A stretch of DNA of 5,152 nt. It comes from an uncultured Clostridia bacterium (GTDB taxonomy: Bacteria > Bacillota > Clostridia > Oscillospirales > Acutalibacteraceae). This document shows positions 1 through 5,152 of this stretch, one piece after another. Location of the stretch: assembly GCA_937880805.1 (NCBI GenBank), contig CALGRR010000045.1, positions 1 to 5,152 of the forward strand, read 5' to 3'. The notes below the pieces were generated by a model. The model saw nothing but the letters and a program-made list of their open reading frames with translations, searched no databases and was not told the DNA's origin. The translations under genes and the position numbers were made by a program. Position 1 is the stretch's first letter. Every line of letters starts with the position of its first letter.

Positions 1-836
1 ATTTCTACTATATTGGTTTCCTTCTCAAGTGCCGAAAGGATATTTTCAAGAGAATTGAGCTTCATATCCTTGCAGCAAGGTGTCGGGGATACAAAATAAA
101 ATATCTTATATGGGTTATCATTCATCAGTTTGTATTTTACGCCGTCCTCGGTGCATATGATAAATTCTTTGTTATCCGATTTTTTTGCGTATTCAATTAT
201 GTCGGCAGTGCTGCCTATGTAATCGGAGATTTCAAGAATCTCCGGTTCACACTCCGGATGAGTAAGAATTTCTGCATCGGGATGCTCCCTCCTTGCTGCC
301 TGCAGCTGCTCTTTTGTTATTGCTGCATGAATCGGGCAATATCCGTCATTTATGATAATATTCTTTTCGGGAACTTGTTCCGCTACAAACTTTCCAAGAT
401 TACGGTCCGGAATAAAGAATATATTTTTATTCGAAAGTGACCTTACTATCTTTACCGCATTGGATGATGTCACACACACATCGCTCCTGCATTTAAGCTC
501 TGCAGTTGAGTTGATGTAGCATACTACGGCTAAATCATCATATTTGTCTCTCATCTTCTGAATTTTGTCCAAAGCTGCCATATGTGCCATCGGACAGTCA
601 GCCGATAAATCAGGCATTAAAACCTTTTTGTCGGGATTTAAAATCTTTGCACTTTCTCCCATAAAATAAACACCGCAGAAAACAATGATATCCGCCTTGC
701 TTTGCTTTGCAATTTTAGCAAGATAAAAAGAATCACCTACATAGTCAGCTATTTCCTGCACTTCGGCAGGAGCATAATAATGAGCAAGAATAACTGCATT
801 TTTTTTCTTTTTCAGTTGTTCAATCTGATTTTTCAT
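1..836 (-). CDS. nadA: Quinolinate synthase NadA (3' end beyond the window)
   Basis: NadA condenses iminoaspartate with dihydroxyacetone phosphate to give quinolinate, the NAD ring precursor, using a [4Fe-4S] cluster in the cytoplasm. I translated 278 codons without a stop; family members of this short type have about 300 residues, so roughly the last 20-30 are missing off the left edge. Visible family signatures are HYY at 19-21, DS at 35-36, CYINST at 106-111 and HPE at 193-195 (substrate-binding set). The three cluster cysteines expected for the family fall at Cys81 (SADCPMAH), Cys167 (GYCPIH) and Cys254/255 (TPCCKDMK). The numbering closely matches that known for the Thermotoga/Pyrococcus enzymes. 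The ATG at 836 is preceded by AAGGAA (845-850) with an 8-base gap, which fixes the start. It has its own promoter just upstream. In Clostridia nadB and nadC usually follow, which would lie off the left edge (inference). Confidence 0.96.
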   Translation of the reverse strand, partial: MKNQIEQLKKKKNAVILAHYYAPAEVQEIADYVGDSFYLAKIAKQSKADIIVFCGVYFMGESAKILNPDKKVLMPDLSADCPMAHMAALDKIQKMRDKYDDLAVVCYINSTAELKCRSDVCVTSSNAVKIVRSLSNKNIFFIPDRNLGKFVAEQVPEKNIIINDGYCPIHAAITKEQLQAARREHPDAEILTHPECEPEILEISDYIGSTADIIEYAKKSDNKEFIICTEDGVKYKLMNDNPYKIFYFVSPTPCCKDMKLNSLENILSALEKETNIVE

Positions 837-876
837 ATACATTATTCCTTATTTTGCAAACAAAATATTTTCATTA

Positions 877-905
877 ATTTTAACATTTGCGTTTACATCT
901 GTCAA
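877..905 (-). promoter_or_regulatory. Sigma-A promoter of nadA
   Basis: Read on the minus strand, a perfect -35 TTGACA (905-900) is followed by a 17-base spacer and a -10 TAAAAT (882-877) preceded by TGT, giving an extended -10-like context. Transcription would begin near 869-871, leaving a leader of about 34 bases that contains the nadA ribosome binding site. The spacing and the match are close to ideal. Confidence 0.8.
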
Positions 906-918
906 CTTATCTGTAAAC
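891..918. promoter_or_regulatory. Inverted repeat over nadA -35 (candidate operator)
   Basis: GTTTACA (891-897) and TGTAAAC (912-918) form a perfect 7-base inverted repeat with a 14-base spacer that contains the -35 hexamer (900-905). The minus strand also reads as a near tandem repeat, GTTTACAG and GTTGACAG, 12 bases apart. A protein bound here would block RNA polymerase. NiaR (YrxA) is the known niacin-responsive repressor of nad genes in Firmicutes and is the natural candidate, but I did not match this site to its published motif. Confidence 0.45.
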
Positions 919-989
919 ATTCGATTGTAGATTGTCATTAACATAAAACCGATAATTTTGTTAATATTGTACAGCGGTTTGATCTGTAT

Positions 990-1033
990 AAAAAAAGAAA
1001 CAAACATCGCTTTTAAAGATTAGTTTGTTTCTT
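990..1033 (-). terminator. Rho-independent terminator, minus strand
   Basis: On the minus strand AAGAAACAAAC (1033-1023) pairs with GTTTGTTTCTT (1005-995) to form an 11-bp stem. The 17-base loop may close further through ATC/GAT. The stem is followed directly by a run of T (plus-strand A run 990-996, which overlaps the base of the stem). The stem is AT-rich, but the shape and U-tract are classic. The nearest gene it could serve is the regulator ending at 1202, about 170 bases upstream. It also insulates nadA from read-through. Confidence 0.8.
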
Positions 1034-1201
1034 CAAATATTAACTTAATGATTCCGTTTTTTTAGTCACAAAGAAGATTATGATGCTACAATGCTTTGCC
1101 AATAAAGTGTATTAACAATAATATAATTATTTGTTGTTCCCCCGACAATCGTTTGTTTTACCTTCTCGGCTTATATAATTTAACAGAAGTGCCTGACATT
1201 A
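1034..1201. other. Unassigned AT-rich intergenic stretch
   Basis: No convincing gene lies between the regulator stop and the terminator. I can see an AT-rich palindromic segment (AATAAT-ATA-ATTATT, 1117-1131), a minus-strand promoter-like pair (TTGTCG at 1148-1143, 17 bases, TATATT at 1125-1120) and a plus-strand T run at 1057-1063 without a stem before it. A short minus-strand frame between stop codons reads ...IIIFFVTKKTESLS and resembles the tail of a membrane protein, but it has no start or ribosome binding site. It may be long 3' UTR, a small RNA unit or the residue of a deleted gene. Confidence 0.4.
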
Positions 1202-1816
1202 TTATGTATGCTGCTTTTCTTTTCTTTTGTTTAGAAAATGCCACATTATAAACCATAGAATCACAAGTGCCTGAAAGATGCTTGCCACAATAATTATGGA
1301 GCCAATTCCGGGGACTTGGAATGCAAGAAGCACAAAAAGCACAAGTGACCAGATAAGAGAGCTTATACAGACAAATCTTGCGAGCAACCCCCACCATATA
1401 GCAGAAAACACTATAAGCGGAATGCAAGCGACAGGCATTGCTAGAATGAAAACAAGCCAGCTTCTTTCTAGTTCGGGAAGAAAAACCTTTAACCCAAAGA
1501 ACACGATGGATGCAACAAAAAATGCAAGACTTGCACTGAGCAAGGGAATGATAATCTTATTAACCATTGAGGACTTGTGGCGGCTTTTTTTAACCTGGAT
1601 TTCTTCCTTGATCAGATCGTTCAAAGTAACCCCGAAGAGTTCTGCAATATTTTGAAGTACTACAACATCAGGAATTCCGTCGCCACGTTCCCATTTTGAA
1701 ACTGATTTGTCCGAATAGTTTAAAGATTCAGCGAGCTCAGCCTGAGTCATTCCGTTTTTCTTTCTCAATTCAGTTATGTTTATAGCTATGTTTGCTTTAA
1801 TTTGCTCTTCAGTCAT
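1202..1816 (-). CDS. XRE-family HTH regulator with four-helix membrane domain
   Basis: A DNA-binding protein tied to the membrane; target and signal are unknown. Counting from the ATG at 1816 it has 204 residues. Residues 9-70 form a Cro/CI-type helix-turn-helix, with MTQAELAESLNYSDKSVSKWE (23-43) covering the turn and recognition helices and the usual FGVTLNDL end. A basic linker (76-86) leads to four hydrophobic segments at about 87-110, 120-142, 144-168 and 170-194, then a charged tail (KRKEKQ). An in-frame GTG lies further up at 1825, but it sits inside the Shine-Dalgarno sequence, and the ATG at 1816 has ideal spacing. The gene is divergent from trhA, and its own -35 carries a palindrome, so autoregulation and control of trhA are plausible (inference). 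This layout is common in Clostridia, usually without an assigned role. Confidence 0.88.
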   Translation of the reverse strand: MTEEQIKANIAINITELRKKNGMTQAELAESLNYSDKSVSKWERGDGIPDVVVLQNIAELFGVTLNDLIKEEIQVKKSRHKSSMVNKIIIPLLSASLAFFVASIVFFGLKVFLPELERSWLVFILAMPVACIPLIVFSAIWWGLLARFVCISSLIWSLVLFVLLAFQVPGIGSIIIVASIFQALVILWFIMWHFLNKRKEKQHT

Positions 1817-1820
1817 TTTC

Positions 1821-1829
1821 ATCACCTCT
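1821..1829 (-). promoter_or_regulatory. Ribosome binding site that fixes the regulator start
   Basis: The minus strand reads AGAGGTGAT from 1829 to 1821, an excellent match to the 16S anti-Shine-Dalgarno partner. AGAGG is 8 bases from the ATG at 1816. The in-frame GTG (1825) and ATG (1822) overlap this site and therefore are unlikely starts. Confidence 0.75.
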
Positions 1830-1838
1830 GTTTGAATT

Positions 1839-1867
1839 ATTATAATACAGTTGCTTTATAAAGGCAA
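1839..1867 (-). promoter_or_regulatory. Promoter of the HTH regulator gene
   Basis: On the minus strand -35 TTGCCT (1867-1862) and -10 TATAAT (1844-1839) are separated by exactly 17 bases. The predicted transcript starts near 1832, only about 16 bases before the start codon. The -35 is the right half of a palindrome listed separately. Confidence 0.7.
1851..1867. promoter_or_regulatory. 17-bp palindrome on the regulator -35 (candidate operator)
   Basis: TTGCTTTATAAAGGCAA is an interrupted palindrome centred on 1859: outer TTGC/GCAA pair perfectly, TT/AA pair inside, with one mismatch at 1855/1863 and three unpaired central bases. It covers the regulator's -35 and most of the spacer. Its size and symmetry suit a dimeric XRE-type repressor, so autorepression is a reasonable inference. 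Confidence 0.45.
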
Positions 1868-1926
1868 GAAATTGTTGATATTGCGAGGGTTCTACTGTCT
1901 GTAGAGTTGAGATTCTGCTTTGTAGG

Positions 1927-1955
1927 GTGACTTTTTGGGGCGTTGGGAATATAAT
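1927..1955 (+). promoter_or_regulatory. Promoter of trhA
   Basis: A -35 GTGACT (1927-1932, four of six consensus bases) and a perfect -10 TATAAT (1950-1955) are 17 bases apart. The start would be near 1962, giving a leader of about 40 bases that ends in the AAGGAGG site of trhA. The divergent regulator promoter lies about 60 bases upstream and does not overlap it. Confidence 0.65.
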
Positions 1956-2000
1956 CGTACTATCGGTTTAATGCCAAACGCGTATTAAAAGGAGGATAAA

Positions 2001-2672
2001 ATGAAGAGAACAAAAATTAAGGACAGAAAGCTCCCTGATTATACCAAGGGAGAGGAAATTTTCAATATGGTTTCACATATTGTAGGCGGAGGAATCGGAG
2101 TGATTGCAACGGTTTTGTGTGTTGTTTTTGCTGCCATACACAAGAACGTTTACGGCATAATCAGCGGGTCCGTTTTCGGTGTAATGATGATTGTGCTTTA
2201 TACCATGTCAAGTATTTATCACGGATTAAGACCGAATACTGCAAAAAAAGTTCTTCAGGTTATAGACCATTGTTCAATCTATCTTTTGATAGCAGGAACG
2301 TACACACCTTTCTGCCTTTGCAGTCTTCGCACATATAATCCAGCTCTCGGATGGACAGTTTTTGGTATAATATGGGGTCTTGCCGCTCTTGGAGTAATAC
2401 TAAATGCAATTGATTTGAGAAAGTTCCGGACTGTTTCCATGGTACTTTATATCGGTATGGGATGGTGCGTTATTTTTACCGTCAGAATTATTATTGAAGT
2501 CCTCGGTACAGTCGGTTTTTCGCTCTTGTTGGCCGGAGGCGTATCGTATACAGTTGGAGCGATTTTTTACGGAATCGGTGCAAAGAAAAGATATATTCAT
2601 TCTGTTTTTCATCTTTTTGTTGTGCTTGGAAGTATTCTTCACTTTCTTTGCATACTGTTGTTTGTAATGTAA
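2001..2672 (+). CDS. trhA: PAQR/hemolysin III-family membrane protein TrhA
   Basis: An integral membrane protein of the hemolysin III (YqfA/YplQ, PAQR) family, linked in bacteria to membrane homeostasis; the 'hemolysin' name comes from one early homologue and need not describe its role. At 223 residues it is full length for the family (about 205-230), with about seven hydrophobic segments. Family residues are present: E18/E19 and H26 before helix 1, an SxxxH motif (S70...H74), D89 at the start of helix 3 (DHCSIYLLIAGTYTP, 89-103), and HxxxH (H200, H204) near the C-terminus. By analogy with adiponectin receptors H74, H200 and H204 would bind zinc, so an enzyme-like hydrolase activity is possible but unproven. 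The start ATG follows AAGGAGG (1989-1995) with a 5-base gap. It is transcribed alone, divergent from the HTH regulator and convergent with thiC. Confidence 0.93.
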   Translation: MKRTKIKDRKLPDYTKGEEIFNMVSHIVGGGIGVIATVLCVVFAAIHKNVYGIISGSVFGVMMIVLYTMSSIYHGLRPNTAKKVLQVIDHCSIYLLIAGTYTPFCLCSLRTYNPALGWTVFGIIWGLAALGVILNAIDLRKFRTVSMVLYIGMGWCVIFTVRIIIEVLGTVGFSLLLAGGVSYTVGAIFYGIGAKKRYIHSVFHLFVVLGSILHFLCILLFVM

Positions 2673-2796
2673 AAAACGCATTGCATTTAAAACTTACTTA
2701 AGTCGTATAAACAGCTCAAGAAAGAAATTCTGTTGCAAAAAATAATAATCTGGTGAAGTTAAAACACCAAAATCAGCACACCCTGCCAATGAACAG

Positions 2797-2833
2797 AGCC
2801 TAAAAAGCAAAGAATAATTCTGCTTTTTAGGCT
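2797..2833. terminator. Hairpin between convergent genes, probable bidirectional terminator
   Basis: AGCCTAAAAAGCA (2797-2809) pairs perfectly with TGCTTTTTAGGCT (2821-2833), a 13-bp stem whose 11-base loop can close further through GAA/TTC. It lies 124 bases after the trhA stop and 113 bases after the thiC stop on the other strand. A true T run does not follow on either side, although the plus strand continues TTCTG and the stem itself holds T5. The rest of the 274-base gap shows nothing else I can support. The position makes termination of both transcripts the likely role. Confidence 0.6.
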
Positions 2834-2946
2834 TTCTGCCATTTCTGAATAAATTATTTCAACAATTTGTTTCACAACCTAACCTATGGTCTTTAAAGAA
2901 TAAAAGAGATGATGTGATTTGGATTATTATGGTCACTATTACCTGC

Positions 2947-4251
2947 TTACAGTATATCGATATATTCTCCGTTCAGCGCCTTGTTCATGCTTCTGACAGC
3001 ACAGAATTTTCCGCACATTGAACAACTGTCCTCGTGTTCGGGTGCACGGCTGTCACGAATTGCCTTTGCTGTTTCGGGGTCGATTGAGCATTCCCACTGT
3101 TTATCCCAGTCGAAAGTTCTTCGTGCATCTGCCATTTGATCATCAATGTCTCTTGCGTGAGGGACTTTTTTTGCAATATCTGCAGCGTGTGCAGCGATAC
3201 GGGATGCTATAATGCCTTGTTTTACATCGTCTACATTTGGAAGAGCAAGATGTTCTGCGGGAGTTACATAGCAAAGGAATGCTGCACCACTTGCAGCAGC
3301 GATTGCACCGCCGATAGCAGAAGTAATGTGGTCATAGCCGGGAGCTATATCGGTAACTATAGGACCGAGAACATAGAAAGGTGCGCCCATACAGACAGTC
3401 TGCTGAATTTTCATATTTGCTTCAATCTGGTCCATAGGCATATGTCCGGGACCTTCAACCATAACCTGAACGTCCTTCGCCCATGCTCGTTTGGTAAGCT
3501 CGCCGAGACGGACAAGCTCTTCAATCTGGCAAACGTCACTTCCGTCGGCAAGGCATCCGGGACGGCAGGCATCACCGAGAGAAACAGTTACATCATACTC
3601 ACGGCAGATTTCAAGAATTTCATCGAAATATTCATAGAATGGATTTTCTTCTCCTGTCATACTCATCCACGCAAACACAAGTGATCCGCCTCGGGAAACA
3701 ATATTCATTTTTCTTTTATGTTTTCTGATTTGTTCAATTGTCTTGCGGGTAATACCGCAATGAAGTGTTACAAAATCCACACCGTCCTGTGCATGAAGAC
3801 GGACAACATCAATGAAATCTTTTGCGGTAAGGGTGGCAAGGTCTCTCTGGTAGTGAATAACACTGTCATACACCGGTACAGTGCCGATCATAGCGGGACA
3901 CTCTGCGGTCAGTTTATGACGGAAAGGTTGTGTGTTGCCGTGACTTGACAAATCCATAATAGCCTCTGCTCCCATATCAACAGCCGCCATAACCTTCTGC
4001 ATTTCAATATCATAATCCTTACAGTCACGGGATACTCCGAGGTTCACGTTAATCTTGGTGCGAAGCATAGAGCCGACACCGTTGGGGTCAATGCAGGTGT
4101 GAAGCTTGTTGGCACAGATAGCTACCTGTCCTTTCGCAACAAGGTCACGGATTTCTTCTTCTGTTCTGTATTCTTTGGCGGCAACTGCCTTCATTTCAGG
4201 TGTAATTATACCACGCTTTGCGGCATCCATCTGTGTTGTGTAATTTCTCAT
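2947..4251 (-). CDS. thiC: Phosphomethylpyrimidine synthase ThiC (short form)
   Basis: ThiC is a radical-SAM enzyme that rearranges aminoimidazole ribotide (AIR) to HMP phosphate, the pyrimidine half of thiamine. The 434 residues match the short form common in anaerobes; the E. coli type (about 630) has an extra N-terminal domain. Core motifs in order are NVNLG (68-72), MDLSSHGN (99-106), RGGS (187-190), DACRPG (227-232), EGPGHMP (266-272) and GPIVTDIAPGYDHI (296-309). H270 and H334 are the likely metal-binding histidines. The C-terminal cluster motif has Cys410, Cys413 and Cys417 (CSMCGKFC), one residue shorter than CX2CX4C of the E. coli enzyme. The ATG at 4251 follows AAAGGA (4261-4266). 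It lies 26 bases after thiD in the same operon, which argues against the related benzimidazole-forming BzaF. Confidence 0.96.
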   Translation of the reverse strand: MRNYTTQMDAAKRGIITPEMKAVAAKEYRTEEEIRDLVAKGQVAICANKLHTCIDPNGVGSMLRTKINVNLGVSRDCKDYDIEMQKVMAAVDMGAEAIMDLSSHGNTQPFRHKLTAECPAMIGTVPVYDSVIHYQRDLATLTAKDFIDVVRLHAQDGVDFVTLHCGITRKTIEQIRKHKRKMNIVSRGGSLVFAWMSMTGEENPFYEYFDEILEICREYDVTVSLGDACRPGCLADGSDVCQIEELVRLGELTKRAWAKDVQVMVEGPGHMPMDQIEANMKIQQTVCMGAPFYVLGPIVTDIAPGYDHITSAIGGAIAAASGAAFLCYVTPAEHLALPNVDDVKQGIIASRIAAHAADIAKKVPHARDIDDQMADARRTFDWDKQWECSIDPETAKAIRDSRAPEHEDSCSMCGKFCAVRSMNKALNGEYIDIL

Positions 4252-4277
4252 TTTATTATTTCCTTTCAGTCAGATAT

Positions 4278-5081
4278 TTAATCGGCATATTGGGTGTTCA
4301 GCCCGAAATTATGTTGCATAGGACCTGAACCTTGTCCTAAATCAAGCTGTGCCGAAAGTGCATCGGAAATGTAGTCCTTTGCTCTCTTTACAGACAGAGT
4401 AAGGTCAAAGCCTTTTGCAAGGTTGGAAGCAATTGCAGATGAAAGTGTGCATCCCGTGCCGTGGGTGTTGGGATTATTGATTCGCTTGCCTTCAAACCAT
4501 TTTATTTCACCGTTTGCATACAAAAGGTCATTGGCATCGTTGATACTGTGACCGCCTTTGAGCAGAACGGCACAGCCGTATGTATCACCGATGAATTTTG
4601 CCGCAGAAAGCATATCTTCTTTGCTTTCGATTGCTTTTCCCGAAAGCACCTGTGCTTCGGGGATATTCGGCGTAACGAGGGTTGCAATGGGCAGAAGCTT
4701 CTCGATTAAGGTCTGCACAGCATCGGTTTTCATTAAGGAAGAACCGCTTGTTGCCACCATAACGGGATCTACTACCACATTTTTTGCCTTATGGCAGCTG
4801 AGCCTGTCTGCAATCACGCAAATCAGTTCCGAAGAAGCTACCATACCGATTTTTACGGCATCGGGATAAATGTCCTCGAATACCGCATCTAATTGTTGCT
4901 TCAGAAAATCAGGCGTTGATTCTTGAATCGCTCTTACGCCGGTTGTGTTCTGTGCCGTCAGTGCCGTTATGACACTCATAGCATAAACACCATTCATCGT
5001 CATTGTTTTCAAATCTGCCTGAATACCGGCGCCTCCGCTGCAGTCGCTTCCTGCAACGGTCAATGCTGTTTTCATTTTCAT
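4278..5081 (-). CDS. thiD: Hydroxymethylpyrimidine/phosphomethylpyrimidine kinase ThiD
   Basis: ThiD phosphorylates HMP-P, the product of ThiC, to HMP-PP for coupling to the thiazole unit, and can also salvage HMP. The 267-residue ribokinase-fold protein has normal length. It shows GSDCSGGAGIQAD (11-23), substrate-side Q45, VDPVM (104-108), KGGH (175-178), the anion-hole motif NTHGTGCTLS (205-214, with C211) and the C-terminal GQGSGPMQH (249-257) seen in dedicated ThiD proteins rather than pyridoxal kinases. The ATG at 5081 has AAGGAG (5089-5094) 7 bases upstream; a second in-frame ATG at 5075 is too far from it. It leads the visible operon, with thiC 26 bases downstream. Its start overlaps, as ATGA, the end of a frame open to the right edge. 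No TPP riboswitch is visible in the 71 bases upstream. Confidence 0.96.
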   Translation of the reverse strand: MKMKTALTVAGSDCSGGAGIQADLKTMTMNGVYAMSVITALTAQNTTGVRAIQESTPDFLKQQLDAVFEDIYPDAVKIGMVASSELICVIADRLSCHKAKNVVVDPVMVATSGSSLMKTDAVQTLIEKLLPIATLVTPNIPEAQVLSGKAIESKEDMLSAAKFIGDTYGCAVLLKGGHSINDANDLLYANGEIKWFEGKRINNPNTHGTGCTLSSAIASNLAKGFDLTLSVKRAKDYISDALSAQLDLGQGSGPMQHNFGLNTQYAD

Positions 5082-5152
5082 AAAAATACTCCTTTCATTT
5101 TCAGCATCGTTTTATATAGCGGCATAAGGTGGTGCCCCCAATCTGCCGCTTG
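5078..5152 (-). CDS. Possible 3' end of an upstream operon gene (unidentified)
   Basis: On the minus strand a frame is open for 24 codons from the right edge and stops at TGA (5080-5078), overlapping the thiD ATG as ATGA. It reads ...DWGHHLMPLYKTMLKMKGVFL and is protein-like, but I do not recognise a family. A 4-base stop/start overlap is typical of translational coupling in operons. A chance open frame of this length is quite possible, and the same DNA contains a 7-bp inverted repeat (AGCGGCA/TGCCGCT, 5118-5124 and 5144-5150). Confidence 0.3.
   Translation of the reverse strand, partial: QAADWGHHLMPLYKTMLKMKGVFL

Noticed and set aside
258..941. Two short plus-strand frames (258-440 and 702-941) over nadA and its promoter
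   Set aside because: They are antisense to nadA, whose translation carries all family motifs; neither has a ribosome binding site.
1158..1427. 89-codon minus-strand frame overlapping the end of the regulator
   Set aside because: It is in another frame of the same strand over the membrane domain, with no own start signal; a shadow of the real gene.
1278..1655. 125-codon plus-strand frame antisense to the HTH regulator
   Set aside because: It lies wholly inside the well-supported regulator gene, has no ribosome binding site and its protein has no recognisable domain.
2914..3021. Small plus-strand GTG-started frame running into the thiC 3' end
   Set aside because: It is 35 codons long, mostly antisense to thiC, and has only a poor purine stretch before it.
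3136..3684. 182-codon plus-strand frame antisense to thiC
   Set aside because: thiC is unambiguous on the other strand; the cysteine-rich, low-complexity product is typical of an antisense shadow.
2947..4251. thiC as the paralogue bzaF (5-hydroxybenzimidazole synthase)
   Set aside because: Direct operon linkage with thiD and no cobalamin genes nearby favour ThiC; sequence alone does not exclude it absolutely.
5082..5152. TPP riboswitch ahead of thiD
   Set aside because: The conserved CTGAGA and ACCTGATCTGG-type elements are not present in these 71 bases; if the operon has one it must lie beyond the window.
1..5152. Mobile elements, CRISPR repeats, tRNA or rRNA genes, phage or defence genes
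   Set aside because: I saw no repeat arrays, transposase-like frames, terminal inverted repeats or RNA gene signatures; gene content is housekeeping.

Overview
The window looks like ordinary core-genome DNA from a low-GC, strictly anaerobic Gram-positive of class Clostridia (Oscillospiraceae-like gut lineages fit best). The basis is AT-rich intergenic DNA, strong AGGAGG-type ribosome binding sites, sigma-A promoters, a short-form anaerobe-type ThiC, and an XRE regulator with a clostridial-style C-terminal membrane domain. This placement is inferred from gene character, not from a marker gene.

Layout from left to right. (1) nadA (quinolinate synthase, minus strand) runs off the left edge and has a clear promoter at 877-905, with an inverted repeat over its -35 box. 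(2) A 365-base intergenic stretch (837-1201) holds that promoter, a strong minus-strand Rho-independent terminator (990-1033) and a possible short transcription unit of unknown meaning. (3) A helix-turn-helix regulator with four membrane segments (1202-1816, minus) is divergent from (4) a PAQR/hemolysin III-type membrane protein, trhA (2001-2672, plus). The 184 bases between their start codons carry a promoter for each gene and a palindrome on the regulator's own -35. (5) The 274-base convergent gap (2673-2946) contains a hairpin that probably ends both transcripts. (6) A thiamine operon on the minus strand reads thiD (4278-5081) then thiC (2947-4251), 26 bases apart. The 71 bases upstream of thiD are open in one frame that ends in a 4-base ATGA overlap with the thiD start, so an earlier operon gene may lie to the right of the window.

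Functionally, two cofactor pathways are represented, each by an oxygen-sensitive [4Fe-4S] enzyme. NadA makes quinolinate for NAD. ThiC makes HMP-P from AIR, and ThiD phosphorylates it to HMP-PP for thiamine. Between them sits a membrane-tethered regulator paired with a membrane-homeostasis protein, which may form a small local circuit. I found no mobile element, CRISPR array, tRNA or rRNA, and no clearly new system. The least explained stretch is 1034-1201, and the most testable ideas are the regulator/trhA control region and the operator-like repeat at nadA.
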